The position numbers and the translations under genes are program-made. Of a stretch of 43,810 nt of DNA, positions 16,730 to 27,456 are shown piece after piece. This DNA comes from Rhizobiaceae bacterium (GTDB taxonomy: Bacteria; Pseudomonadota; Alphaproteobacteria; Rhizobiales; Rhizobiaceae), in NCBI GenBank assembly GCA_905339215.1, contig CAJPFN010000032.1, positions 1 through 43,810 of the forward strand. The letters are read 5' to 3'. Numbering within the stretch: the first letter of the stretch is position 1; every line of letters begins with the position of its first letter. The notes beneath the pieces were generated by a model, which was given only the letters and a program-made list of their open reading frames with translations, searched no databases and was not told the origin of the DNA.

Positions 16730-18924
16730 TCGATCACCTCCGTGAATTCCTCGAAGATCGCGACCGAACGGCCGGCGAGATGCCAGTGGCCGTCGCCGAG
16801 GTCGCGCGGTTCGGTATCCGAAGTGATCGCCGGCCGCCAGCCCCCGCCGTCCTTGACGGGCAGGGAAAAGACGGTGGCGCGGCGGTCGCCGTTGACGGCG
16901 ACGGCGACGCGCGGCGTGTGGCTCACTCGGTCCGCCCCCTCCACCGCCGGAGCCTGTCCGCGGGCCGCCCCCTCCACCGCCTTCGGCGGTCCCCCTCCCC
17001 CGCCCTGCGGGGGAGGATCCAGCGCCACACGCGGCGCACCGGGAGCGGCGAGCACCATGACCAGGCGATTGCGGTGCGGGTCGTTCCATTCGGCTTCGAC
17101 GAGGGCATGGCCGGTCTCGGCGAGCCAGACGACGTCCGGATCGGCGCTTCCCGGCCATGGCGCCCCGGTGAGGAACGCCGTGTCCGCCAGCGCGGGAAAA
17201 CGCCGGCGCAGGGCCGACAGCGCGGCGACGAAAGCCTCGAGGTCGCGGTCGCGGCCCGTCCAGTCGAGCCAGGTGATGTCGTTGTCCTGGGCGTAGCTGT
17301 TGTTGTTGCCGTGCTGGCTGCGGCCGAACTCGTCGCCGGCGGTCAGCATGATCGTGCCGCGCGAGGCAAACAGCGTGGCGATGAGCGCGCGGACGTCGCG
17401 GCGGCGATGGGCGAGAACGGCCGGATCGGCGCTCGGGCCTTCGACGCCGTTGTTCCAGGAATGGTTCTCGGCGTGGCCGTCGCGGTTGTCCTCGCCGTTG
17501 GCGAGGTTGTGGCGGTGGCGGTAGCTGACCATGTCGGCGAGCGTCATGCCGTCATGGGCGGCGACGAAGTTGACCGTGCGCGTCGCCGGCAGGCCGCCGC
17601 GGGAAAAGACGTCGGAAGAGCCGGCGAGACGGGTGGCGAGCGCGCCGACGGTGCCGGGGTCGCCGCGCCAGAAACGGCGCATGTCGTCGCGGCAACGGTC
17701 GTTCCATTCGAGGAAGGGCGGCGGGAACGCGCCCAGGCGATAGCCGTTGGCGCCGACGTCCCACGGCTCGGCGATGAGCACGCGGTCCGCCAGCAGCGGA
17801 TCGGCGGCGATTTCCGTCAGGAGCGCGGCGTCCGGGTCGAATCCGGCGTCTGTACGCCCCAGCACGGTGGCGAGGTCGAAGCGGAAGCCGTCGACACCGG
17901 CGGACCGGACGAAATGGCGCAGCGTGTCGAGGATCATGGCCCGGACGATCGGGTGATCGCAGCGCAGCGTGTTGCCGCAACCGGTGTCGTTGACGAGCAG
18001 GCCTGGATCGCCGGGCGCATGACGATAGTAGGCGAGGTTGTCGAGGCCGCGCAGCGACAGCGTCGCGCCGAGCGCGTCGCTCTCGCCCGTGTGGTTGAAG
18101 ACGAAGTCGAGGATGATTCCGATGCCCGCCGTATGAAGGGCTTTGGCGGCATGGCGGAGGTCAGCGATGCCGCCCGGCGCCAGGCGCGGGTCGAGCGCCA
18201 TGAAGGTGACCGGGTTGTAGCCCCAGGCGTTGGCGAGCCCGAGCGGCGGCAGGTGGCGCTCGTCGATCCAGGCGGTAACGGGCATCAGTTCGACGGCGTC
18301 GACGCCGAGTCGCTTCAGGTGGGCGATGACGGACGGATGCGCCAGCCCGCGCAGCGTGCCGCGCTCGGCCTCGGGCACGTCGGGATGGCGCATGGTGAAG
18401 GCGCGGACGGACAGCTCGTAAATGAAGCCGCCCGGCCGGAAGCGCGGCGGCGCGGGCGGTTCCTGCGATTCCGGTTGGGCGGCGCCGACGATCGCCTTGG
18501 GAACGAGATGCGCCGTGTCGACCCCTGCCCCGCGCGGCGCCGCGAGCACCGGGTCGTGGCGATACGGGCGGTCTATGGCGAGCGCGTAGGGATCGACGAG
18601 GAGCTTCGCCGGATCGAACCAGAGCCCGCGCGCAGGGTCATAGAGCCCGTCGGCGCGGAAGCCGTAGCGCGCACCCGCGCCGACGCCGGCCACGTGCAGT
18701 GAGAACACGTCGCCTTCCCCGCGCCGCATCGGCAGCCGCGCGGTCTCGGCCCCGCCCGCGTCGAACAGGCAGAGCTCGATCCGCTCCGCATGGTGCGACC
18801 AGACGGAGAACAGGGTTCCGGTTTCGTCGGGTCGTGCGCCGAGGGGTGGCAGGAGCGGGCTCCATGGGGGTGGCGAGTCAGTGTCGAGAGGAGAGTAGCA
18901 GGACGAGTGGGAGGGGGAAGGCAC
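16726..18924 (-). CDS. glgX: Glycogen debranching enzyme GlgX, with an in-frame repeat insertion
   Basis: A 732-residue GH13 isoamylase-type enzyme that hydrolyses alpha-1,6 branches of glycogen. It has an N-terminal CBM48-like domain (about 25-115), the (beta/alpha)8 barrel with nucleophile D350 (GVDGFRFDLA), acid/base E386 (LIAEPWDVGANGYRLG) and D458 (VAAHDGMTLADM), and a C-terminal beta domain. Inside that domain, residues about 635-668 read as a low-complexity Gly/Pro stretch (starting LDPPPQGGGGGPPKA), caused by a palindromic repeat in the DNA (see the repeat at 16930-17022). It lies in a probable loop, so the enzyme may still work. The start is uncertain: a GTG at 18924 is the best in-frame candidate, and the first 25 or so residues are not conserved-looking. 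It is the first gene of a pair with the alpha-glucosidase. Confidence 0.9.
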   Translation of the reverse strand: MPSPSHSSCYSPLDTDSPPPWSPLLPPLGARPDETGTLFSVWSHHAERIELCLFDAGGAETARLPMRRGEGDVFSLHVAGVGAGARYGFRADGLYDPARGLWFDPAKLLVDPYALAIDRPYRHDPVLAAPRGAGVDTAHLVPKAIVGAAQPESQEPPAPPRFRPGGFIYELSVRAFTMRHPDVPEAERGTLRGLAHPSVIAHLKRLGVDAVELMPVTAWIDERHLPPLGLANAWGYNPVTFMALDPRLAPGGIADLRHAAKALHTAGIGIILDFVFNHTGESDALGATLSLRGLDNLAYYRHAPGDPGLLVNDTGCGNTLRCDHPIVRAMILDTLRHFVRSAGVDGFRFDLATVLGRTDAGFDPDAALLTEIAADPLLADRVLIAEPWDVGANGYRLGAFPPPFLEWNDRCRDDMRRFWRGDPGTVGALATRLAGSSDVFSRGGLPATRTVNFVAAHDGMTLADMVSYRHRHNLANGEDNRDGHAENHSWNNGVEGPSADPAVLAHRRRDVRALIATLFASRGTIMLTAGDEFGRSQHGNNNSYAQDNDITWLDWTGRDRDLEAFVAALSALRRRFPALADTAFLTGAPWPGSADPDVVWLAETGHALVEAEWNDPHRNRLVMVLAAPGAPRVALDPPPQGGGGGPPKAVEGAARGQAPAVEGADRVSHTPRVAVAVNGDRRATVFSLPVKDGGGWRPAITSDTEPRDLGDGHWHLAGRSVAIFEEFTEVIE
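16930..17022. repeat. Palindromic intergenic-type repeat lying inside glgX
   Basis: Two copies of CCGCCCCCTCCACCGCC (16932-16948 and 16965-16981) are followed by a hairpin CCGCC-TTC-GGCGG (16977-16989) and a second stem CTCCCCCGC / GCGGGGGAG (16995-17003, 17007-17015), then GATCCAG. The same building plan and much of the same wording (GCCCCCTCCACC, variable TTC-loop hairpin, CTCCCC/GGGGAGGATCCAG) recurs in the non-coding cluster at 20590-20864. The element is read in frame through glgX on the minus strand without a stop. Confidence 0.85.
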
Positions 18925-19061
18925 GTCGCGGCAGATGCCAAATCGGTCGTAAAGAAATGCCGCGCGCGGCAGAGCCGCATCGGCCGTCCGGTAAGCGAAG
19001 TCGGATGCGTTGGCACGCGGGCCGAGATCGGCCGGACGCCCGACTTGAGATCACCGAACGT

Positions 19062-19454
19062 TCAACCCGGAGGCGCGCGACCCGGACCGATCGCATACCA
19101 CGCGACACCTGACCAGAAGGTGGTTCGCACGAACATCGCGCCAACCGTACGCATCTCAAATGGTACGCCAAGAGCGACGGCCAATCCGAACGCCACGAAC
19201 ACCAGCCCCGTCGTGATTGCGATAAAGGCGGCGAGCAGGACACCCCAACGTCGGCCTGCGTACAGGCCATAGGCAGCCAGCAGATACGCGAATCCCGACA
19301 GGAAGTTGAACCAGAGTACGAACGGCACGACGGAACCGTAGGCCGCCCGCGCGGGCAAACTTCCGAACAAGGCTATGCCGCCCGAGGCAATGGTCAGTAG
19401 GCCGAAGATGCCGGCGGCGGCCGCGAGAACCCGGATGAGACGAGGACGTGTCAC
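19062..19454 (-). CDS. Small four-helix membrane protein, unknown function
   Basis: A 130-residue protein, mostly hydrophobic, with about four predicted membrane spans: VLAAAAGIFGLLTIASGGI, VPFVLWFNFLSGFAYLLAA, WGVLLAAFIAITTGLVFVA and the final TTFWSGVAWYAIG. Basic residues near the first helix (RPRLIR) suggest the N-terminus is cytoplasmic. The GTG at 19454 is preferred because GGAG lies eight bases upstream; an ATG at 19508 would add 18 residues (MPVTSREFPVRRLVYGAQ). It stands alone on the minus strand, 137 bases upstream of glgX, separated from pgm by the SRPBCC gene and repeats. No family was recognised. Confidence 0.7.
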   Translation of the reverse strand: MTRPRLIRVLAAAAGIFGLLTIASGGIALFGSLPARAAYGSVVPFVLWFNFLSGFAYLLAAYGLYAGRRWGVLLAAFIAITTGLVFVAFGLAVALGVPFEMRTVGAMFVRTTFWSGVAWYAIGPGRAPPG

Positions 19455-19509
19455 TTGCGCTCCGTAAACCAACCTTCTCACCGGGAATTCGCGGCTCGTT
19501 ACCGGCAAC

Positions 19510-19921
19510 GAAATGACAGACGCCGCCCGGCGGCGTCTGTCCGGTCATGCATCGCCGTCGAAAAGTGAGTTCGCGACGCGATGCCTAAGGTAAGGTATGA
19601 TTGGTATATTCCCGGCGAACCTTTTTGGCGTCAATGGCTTCTCCGCGCTCGGCATCGCGCGAATTGCCGCAGTACTATCGCGGCGCCATGAACACATTCG
19701 CGTAGCCGGGTGCGACGAAGCTTCGCGGATTAAAAGGGCGATTCTCGATTGACCTTTCAGAACCTGCCGACGAAGCTCTTCATGCTCGCGCCTTGCGGGC
19801 ACCCTGACAAACCGCAATGCGGGACCCCCTTGCCGAGCGGTGTTACTTGAGTCGGATGACTTCCCGACGGGTCATCTGCCTCTTTTCTTCGTAGACCCAA
19901 CTTCCATTCCACCGGGAGTCC
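19510..19921. other. Poorly coding stretch between the membrane protein and the TetR fragment
   Basis: About 410 bases without a convincing gene. A minus-strand frame of 90 codons (19545-19817) has no recognisable protein-like text, start signal or neighbour logic. The base composition drops near 19590-19630 (TTGGTATATT, AACCTTTTT), unlike the coding DNA around it. This could be degraded remains of the upstream half of the TetR-type gene or another lost gene, but no trace could be aligned by eye. Confidence 0.45.
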
Positions 19922-20125
19922 ATGGCATTGTCGGCGAAAGGGCCCGAGAATGCGCTGGGCGCCGACTGGACGCCGGAGAGCGTCGGCTTCTTCATCCAGG
20001 CGGTGCTGCAGGGCTCGTTCATCTTCGCCAAGGCGAAGAACGGCGCCGACGTGGCGCGCGACAACCTCGCGCACCTGCGCCGCTATCTCGAGATGCTTTT
20101 CCCCCCGGCCGTGAAGAAGGAGTAA
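19922..20125 (+). pseudogene. Remnant of a TetR/AcrR-family regulator (C-terminal domain only)
   Basis: A 67-codon frame reading GADWTPESVGFFIQAVLQG, then SFIFAKAKNGADVA and DNLAHLRRYLEMLF, the typical end of a class of TetR/AcrR regulators in which the C-terminal helices carry 'QAVLQGAF.LAKA' and 'HLRRY'. The DNA-binding half is missing: an in-frame TAG occurs at 19892-19894 and nothing upstream encodes a helix-turn-helix. Its end lies four bases from the SRPBCC gene, and its last codons include that gene's AAGGAG ribosome site, so the two were probably once a regulator-effector pair. It could still be translated as a short peptide from the ATG at 19922. Confidence 0.6.
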
Positions 20126-20129
20126 CGTC

Positions 20130-20576
20130 ATGCCGCACACGATCCGCCTGCACCGCGTGCTGAAAGCCCCGCCGCAGAAGGTCTACCGCGCCTTCCTCGA
20201 CCCGGACGCCATGTGCCGCTGGCTGCCGCCCTACGGGTTCCTCGGCAAGGTGCACCATGCCGACGCCAGGGTCGGCGGCACGTTCCGCATGTCGTTCACG
20301 AACTTCACCACGGGCGGTTCGCATTCGTTCGGCGGCGAGTATCTGGAACTCGAGGAGAACCGGAAGCTCGTCTACACCGACCGCTTCGACGACCCCAACC
20401 TGCCCGGCGAGATCAGGGTGACGGTGGAGTTGACCGAGGTGTTCTGCGGCACCGACCTGAAGATCGTGCAGACGGGCATCCCCGAAATGATCCCCGAAGC
20501 GGCGTGCTATCTCGGCTGGCAGGAATCGCTGCTGCAGCTCGCCAATCTGGTCGAGCCGGAGATCAAGGAGGGGTAG
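20130..20576 (+). CDS. SRPBCC/AHSA1-family protein (START-like ligand-binding fold)
   Basis: A 148-residue protein of the activator-of-Hsp90-ATPase-1 (AHSA1)/SRPBCC group. It has the family start (IRLHRVLKAPPQKVYRAFLDPDAMCRWLPP, here given in pieces: LKAPPQKVYRAF and RWLPPYGF), a central beta-sheet with GGTFRMSF and GGEYLELE, and the closing helix GWQESLLQLANLVEP. These proteins bind hydrophobic ligands; in bacteria most have no known substrate. The ATG at 20130 follows AAGGAG. It directly follows the TetR fragment. Being on the plus strand, this pair lies against the direction of the glycogen genes on either side. Confidence 0.88.
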   Translation: MPHTIRLHRVLKAPPQKVYRAFLDPDAMCRWLPPYGFLGKVHHADARVGGTFRMSFTNFTTGGSHSFGGEYLELEENRKLVYTDRFDDPNLPGEIRVTVELTEVFCGTDLKIVQTGIPEMIPEAACYLGWQESLLQLANLVEPEIKEG

Positions 20577-20589
20577 CACTCCGTTTGGT

Positions 20590-20864
20590 TGCCCCCTCCA
20601 CCAAGCTTCGCATGGTGCCTGCCGGCCGGGTCCCCGCTGCTTCAGGGCCCCCCTCCACCATGCTTCGCATGGTTCCCCTCCCCCGCTTCGCAGGGGAGGA
20701 TCCAGGCGCCGGCCTTCCATCTTGCCACCGGCGCGACGGATTTGCCTTCGGCAAACCGGCTGGTCCCCCCGCTTCGCAGGGGAGGATTGGGTCGCGGGCT
20801 GCCTCTACCAACCCCACCCGGCCCTTCGGGCCACCCTCCCCTCAAGGGGGAGGGATCCTGCGCC
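20590..20864. repeat. Cluster of palindromic intergenic repeats between SRPBCC and pgm
   Basis: Several copies of one repeat family fill this gap. GCCCCCTCCACC occurs at 20591-20602 and again, one base shifted, near 20648-20659. Hairpins with a TTC loop follow: ACCATGC-TTC-GCATGGT (20657-20673), TTTGCC-TTC-GGCAAA (20741-20755) and GGCCC-TTC-GGGCC (20820-20832). CTCCCC and GGGGAG arms occur at 20678-20698, and CCCTCCCC/GGGGAGGG at 20834-20854. Stems differ while the TTC loop and the CCCTCC/GGGGAGGAT flanks stay. The last stem lies 11 bases past the pgm stop on the minus strand and could act as its terminator. Confidence 0.85.
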
Positions 20865-23937
<3,073 letters not shown>

Positions 23938-23941
<4 letters not shown>

Positions 23942-25197
23942 CCGCCCAGCCTGTCGATCATCGACTGCGTGATCAGGCAGACGCCGCTTTCGCTGCGGCG
24001 GAAGCGCTTCGCGTCCAACTCGGCATCGAAACCCACCGACAGACCTTCGGGAATCCGGACGCCGCGGTCGAGTACGACCTTGCGCAGCGTTGCGTTGCGC
24101 CCGACGACGCAATCGGGAAGGACAACGGCCTCTTCGAGCGAGGAGAACGAGTTCACGCGCACCCCGGTAAAGAGCAGGCTGCGGCGCAACGCAGCGCCCG
24201 AGATGATGCAGTCGCCGGCGACAAGCGATGAGACGGCAGAGCCGCGGCGGCCGTCCTCGTCATGGACGAACTTTGCCGGCGGCTTGATCTCGGCATAGGT
24301 CCAGATCGGCCAGTCGCGGTCGTAGATGTCGAGTTCGGGCAGGACGTCGGTCAGATCGATGTTGGCCTCCCAGTAGGCGTCGATCGTGCCGACGTCGCGC
24401 CAGTAGGAGACATGCTCGAAGGACGAACGCACGCAGGACTTGGCGAAGCGGTGCGCCACGGCCTTCCCGTTCCTGACGATCCACGGGATGATGTCCTTGC
24501 CGAAGTCACGGCTCGAGGCGGTATCGGCCGCGTCGCGGCGCAGCTGGTCCATCAGGAACTTCGTGCGAAAGACGTAGATGCCCATCGAGGCCAGCGCGAA
24601 ATCCGGCTTGTCGGGCATGCCGGGCGGATCGGCCGGCTTCTCGATGAAGGAAACGATGCGGTCCTTCGCGTCGACATGCATGACGCCGAAACCGGTCGCC
24701 TCCATGCGCGGCACCTCGAGGCAGCCGATGGTGACGTCGGCGCCGGAATCGACATGCTCGCGCAGCATCAGCTCGTAGTCCATCTTGTAGACGTGGTCGC
24801 CGGCGAGAATGACCATGTACTCAGGATTGTAGGACTCGATGATGTCGATGTTCTGGAACACCGCGTCGGCAGTTCCCTCGTACCATTGAGTCTCGGAGAC
24901 GCGCTGGCTGGCGGGGAGGATGTCGAAGCTCTCGTTGCGCTCGGGACGGAAGAAGTTCCAGCCGCGCTGCAGATGGCGGATCAGCGAATGCGCCTTGTAC
25001 TGGGTGGCGACCCCGATCCGGCGGATGCCAGAATTGAGCGCATTGGACAAGGCAAAGTCGATGATACGGCTTTTTCCGCCGAAATAGACGGCCGGCTTGG
25101 CGCGAACGTCGGTCAGTTCCTTAAGCCGGCTTCCCCTCCCGCCAGCGAGGACATAGGCCATCGCGTCACGCGCGAGAGGCTGGTTGCGCTTTTCCAT
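23938..25197 (-). CDS. glgC: Glucose-1-phosphate adenylyltransferase
   Basis: A 419-residue ADP-glucose pyrophosphorylase, the committed and usually allosterically regulated step of glycogen synthesis. The nucleotide-binding loop is [13 protein letters not shown], the substrate-site blocks are [10 protein letters not shown] and DHVYKMDY, and the C-terminal left-handed beta-helix (for example [14 protein letters not shown] and [14 protein letters not shown]) carries the hexapeptide repeats. The alphaproteobacterial enzymes are activated by fructose-6-phosphate and pyruvate, as known for Agrobacterium and Rhodobacter; the N-terminal Arg/Lys-rich region fits. The ATG at 25197 follows GAGGATG, two bases after the glgB stop. 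Confidence 0.96.
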
Positions 25198-25198
25198 G

Positions 25199-27427
25199 TC
25201 ATCCTCCCCTTGGCCCTTCGGGCACGAATTCCAGCAGAAGCGTGGCGAGCGGCGGCAGGAGCAGCGTGGCGACTGCGGCTTCTCCCTCCTGCCTTGCCTC
25301 GACCACCCCTCCGTTTCCCTTGCCGCTGCCGCCATAATCGGCGGCATCGGTATTGACGATCTCCCGCCAGCGGCCCGCATGCGGCAAGGGCACGCGATAG
25401 TCCTCACGCGGCACGGGGGTTAAATTCGACACAATAGCCACCGGCGCGGCGCCCGGCGCCTTGCGCAGCCAGGCGAACACCGAATTCGTCGAATCGTCCA
25501 CGATCAGCCAGGAGAATCCCTCGCCCTCGCAATCGCGCGCATGGAGCGCCGGGCGCGACCGGTAGACGGCGTTGAGGTCCTTCACGAGGCGCTGCACGCC
25601 ACGATGCGGTGCGTGGTCGAGCAGCCACCAGTCGAGCGCACGCGCCTCGCTCCACTCGGCGCGCTGGGCAAATTCCTGGCCCATGAACAGGAGCTTCTTT
25701 CCCGGATAGCCCCACATGAAGGCGTAGTAGGCACGCAGCGTGGCGAATTTCTGCCAGTCGTCGCCGGCCATCTTGTGAAGCAGCGTACCCTTGCCGTGGA
25801 CGACCTCGTCGTGACTGAGCGGCAGGACGAAGTTCTCGCTGAAGGCGTACATCAAGCCGAAGGTGATTTCCTGGTGGTGGTGCCTCCTATGGATCGGCTC
25901 GCGCGCCAGGTAGCGCAGCGTATCGTTCATGAAGCCCATGTTCCACTTGAAGCCGAATCCCAGCCCGCCCTCGTGTACCGGCTGCGTGACCTTCGGCCAG
26001 GAGGTCGATTCCTCGGCTATGGTGACGATGCCCGGATGGCCGCCGTATAGCACTCGGTTCATCTGCTGAAGGAAATGCACGGCCTCGAGATTCTCGCGCC
26101 CGCCCCATTCGTTGGGGAGCCACTCGCCGGCCTTGCGCGAATAGTCGAGGTAGAGCATCGAGGCGACCGCATCGACCCGCAATCCGTCGACATGGTACTT
26201 CTCGGCCCAATAGAGGGCATTGTTGACCAGGTAGGAGATCACCTCGCGCCGGCCGAAATTGTAGATCGCCGTCTGCCAGTCGGGATGGAAGCCCTTGCGC
26301 GGGTCGGCATGCTCGTAGAGCGCAGTGCCGTCGAAAAGGGCGAGACCGTGGGCATCGACGGGAAAATGCGCCGGGACCCAGTCGAGGATGACGCCGAGCC
26401 CGGCGCGGTGGGCACCGTCGACGAAGCGGGCGAAACCCTCCGGTTCGCCCAAGCGGGCCGTGGGCGAAAACAACCCGGTCGTCTGGTATCCCCAGGACGG
26501 GTCGTAGGGATGTTCGGACACCGGCAGGAACTCGATGTGCGTGAAGCCCATGTCGACGACATAGGGGATGAGCCGCTCGCCGAGTTCGTCCCAGGAGAGG
26601 AAGCCGCCGTCTTCGCGCCGCTGCCAGGAGCCTGCGTGGACCTCGTAGGTCGAAACCGGCACCCGGCGCGGATCGGCCGAGCGCCAGTAGGCCCGGTGGG
26701 CGTCGTCGCCCCATCTGTGGGCAGACGGCGCCGTCGTGACAGAGGCCGTCGCCGGGCGCATCTCGGAGCGGAAAGCGAAAGGGTCGGCCTTCAGCGGAAC
26801 CAACTTCCCGTCGGCGCCGACAATCTCGTACTTGTAAGCCCGACCGGCGCCGATGTCGGGAACGAAGATCTCCCAGATGCCGGTGTCGACGCGGCGGCGC
26901 ATGACGTGACGGCGGCCGTCCCAGTCGTTGAAGTCGCCGACAACGGAGACCCTCCTGGCGTTGGGCGCCCAGACAGCGAAGTGGACGCCACGTGCACCTT
27001 CGTGGTCAATCAGATGCGCGCCGAGCTTGTCGAAGAGACGCAGATGCGAGCCCTCGGCGATGTAGTAGTCATCCATCGGCCCGAGGACCGGACCGAAGGA
27101 ATAGGCGTCGCCGATGTTCCATTCGCCGCCGTTGTTGCGGGCACGGTAACTGAGCGGCTGGCGCTTGCGGATCGAGACCTTGCCCTCGAAGAAGCCGGCG
27201 TCGTGGCGGCGGGAGAGCTCGCCGACCTTGCGGCCGGAGAGCGTATGAGCCGATACGGTCTCGGCATTCGGGATAAAGCAGCGCGCGACGAACCCCGAGC
27301 CGGCGGCCTGGACGCCGAGTACGGCGAACGGATCGCCATGCCTGCCAGCGACGACCGCCTTCACCGCGGCGAGGGGCAGGCCTGCCTCCGTCCCGCCGCC
27401 CGGTGCAGCGGTTCGCGCCGCGCTCAT
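25199..27427 (-). CDS. glgB: 1,4-alpha-glucan branching enzyme
   Basis: A 742-residue GH13 enzyme that creates alpha-1,6 branches in glycogen. It has a long N-terminal region (about 1-130) and a CBM48 domain (about 140-230, with [23 protein letters not shown] in shorter form as [11 protein letters not shown]), then the catalytic barrel with D419 ([16 protein letters not shown]), E472 ([10 protein letters not shown]) and D540 ([11 protein letters not shown]). The C-terminal beta domain is present. The ATG at 27427 follows GGAGG-type Shine-Dalgarno sequence. glgP lies 29 bases upstream. The length is normal for a rhizobial GlgB. Confidence 0.96.
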   Translation of the reverse strand: MSAARTAAPGGGTEAGLPLAAVKAVVAGRHGDPFAVLGVQAAGSGFVARCFIPNAETVSAHTLSGRKVGELSRRHDAGFFEGKVSIRKRQPLSYRARNNGGEWNIGDAYSFGPVLGPMDDYYIAEGSHLRLFDKLGAHLIDHEGARGVHFAVWAPNARRVSVVGDFNDWDGRRHVMRRRVDTGIWEIFVPDIGAGRAYKYEIVGADGKLVPLKADPFAFRSEMRPATASVTTAPSAHRWGDDAHRAYWRSADPRRVPVSTYEVHAGSWQRREDGGFLSWDELGERLIPYVVDMGFTHIEFLPVSEHPYDPSWGYQTTGLFSPTARLGEPEGFARFVDGAHRAGLGVILDWVPAHFPVDAHGLALFDGTALYEHADPRKGFHPDWQTAIYNFGRREVISYLVNNALYWAEKYHVDGLRVDAVASMLYLDYSRKAGEWLPNEWGGRENLEAVHFLQQMNRVLYGGHPGIVTIAEESTSWPKVTQPVHEGGLGFGFKWNMGFMNDTLRYLAREPIHRRHHHQEITFGLMYAFSENFVLPLSHDEVVHGKGTLLHKMAGDDWQKFATLRAYYAFMWGYPGKKLLFMGQEFAQRAEWSEARALDWWLLDHAPHRGVQRLVKDLNAVYRSRPALHARDCEGEGFSWLIVDDSTNSVFAWLRKAPGAAPVAIVSNLTPVPREDYRVPLPHAGRWREIVNTDAADYGGSGKGNGGVVEARQEGEAAVATLLLPPLATLLLEFVPEGPRGG

Positions 27428-27456
27428 CCTCCGCTCCCTCCCCTTGAACGTTCCTG

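Noticed and set aside
16780-18702. A 640-codon plus-strand open frame opposite glgX
   Set aside because: Antisense shadow of glgX with low-complexity Arg/Ala/Val text; the minus strand carries the GH13 catalytic residues.
19545-19817. A 90-codon minus-strand open frame in the poorly coding stretch
   Set aside because: No recognisable sequence, no ribosome site and untypical composition; recorded as non-coding.
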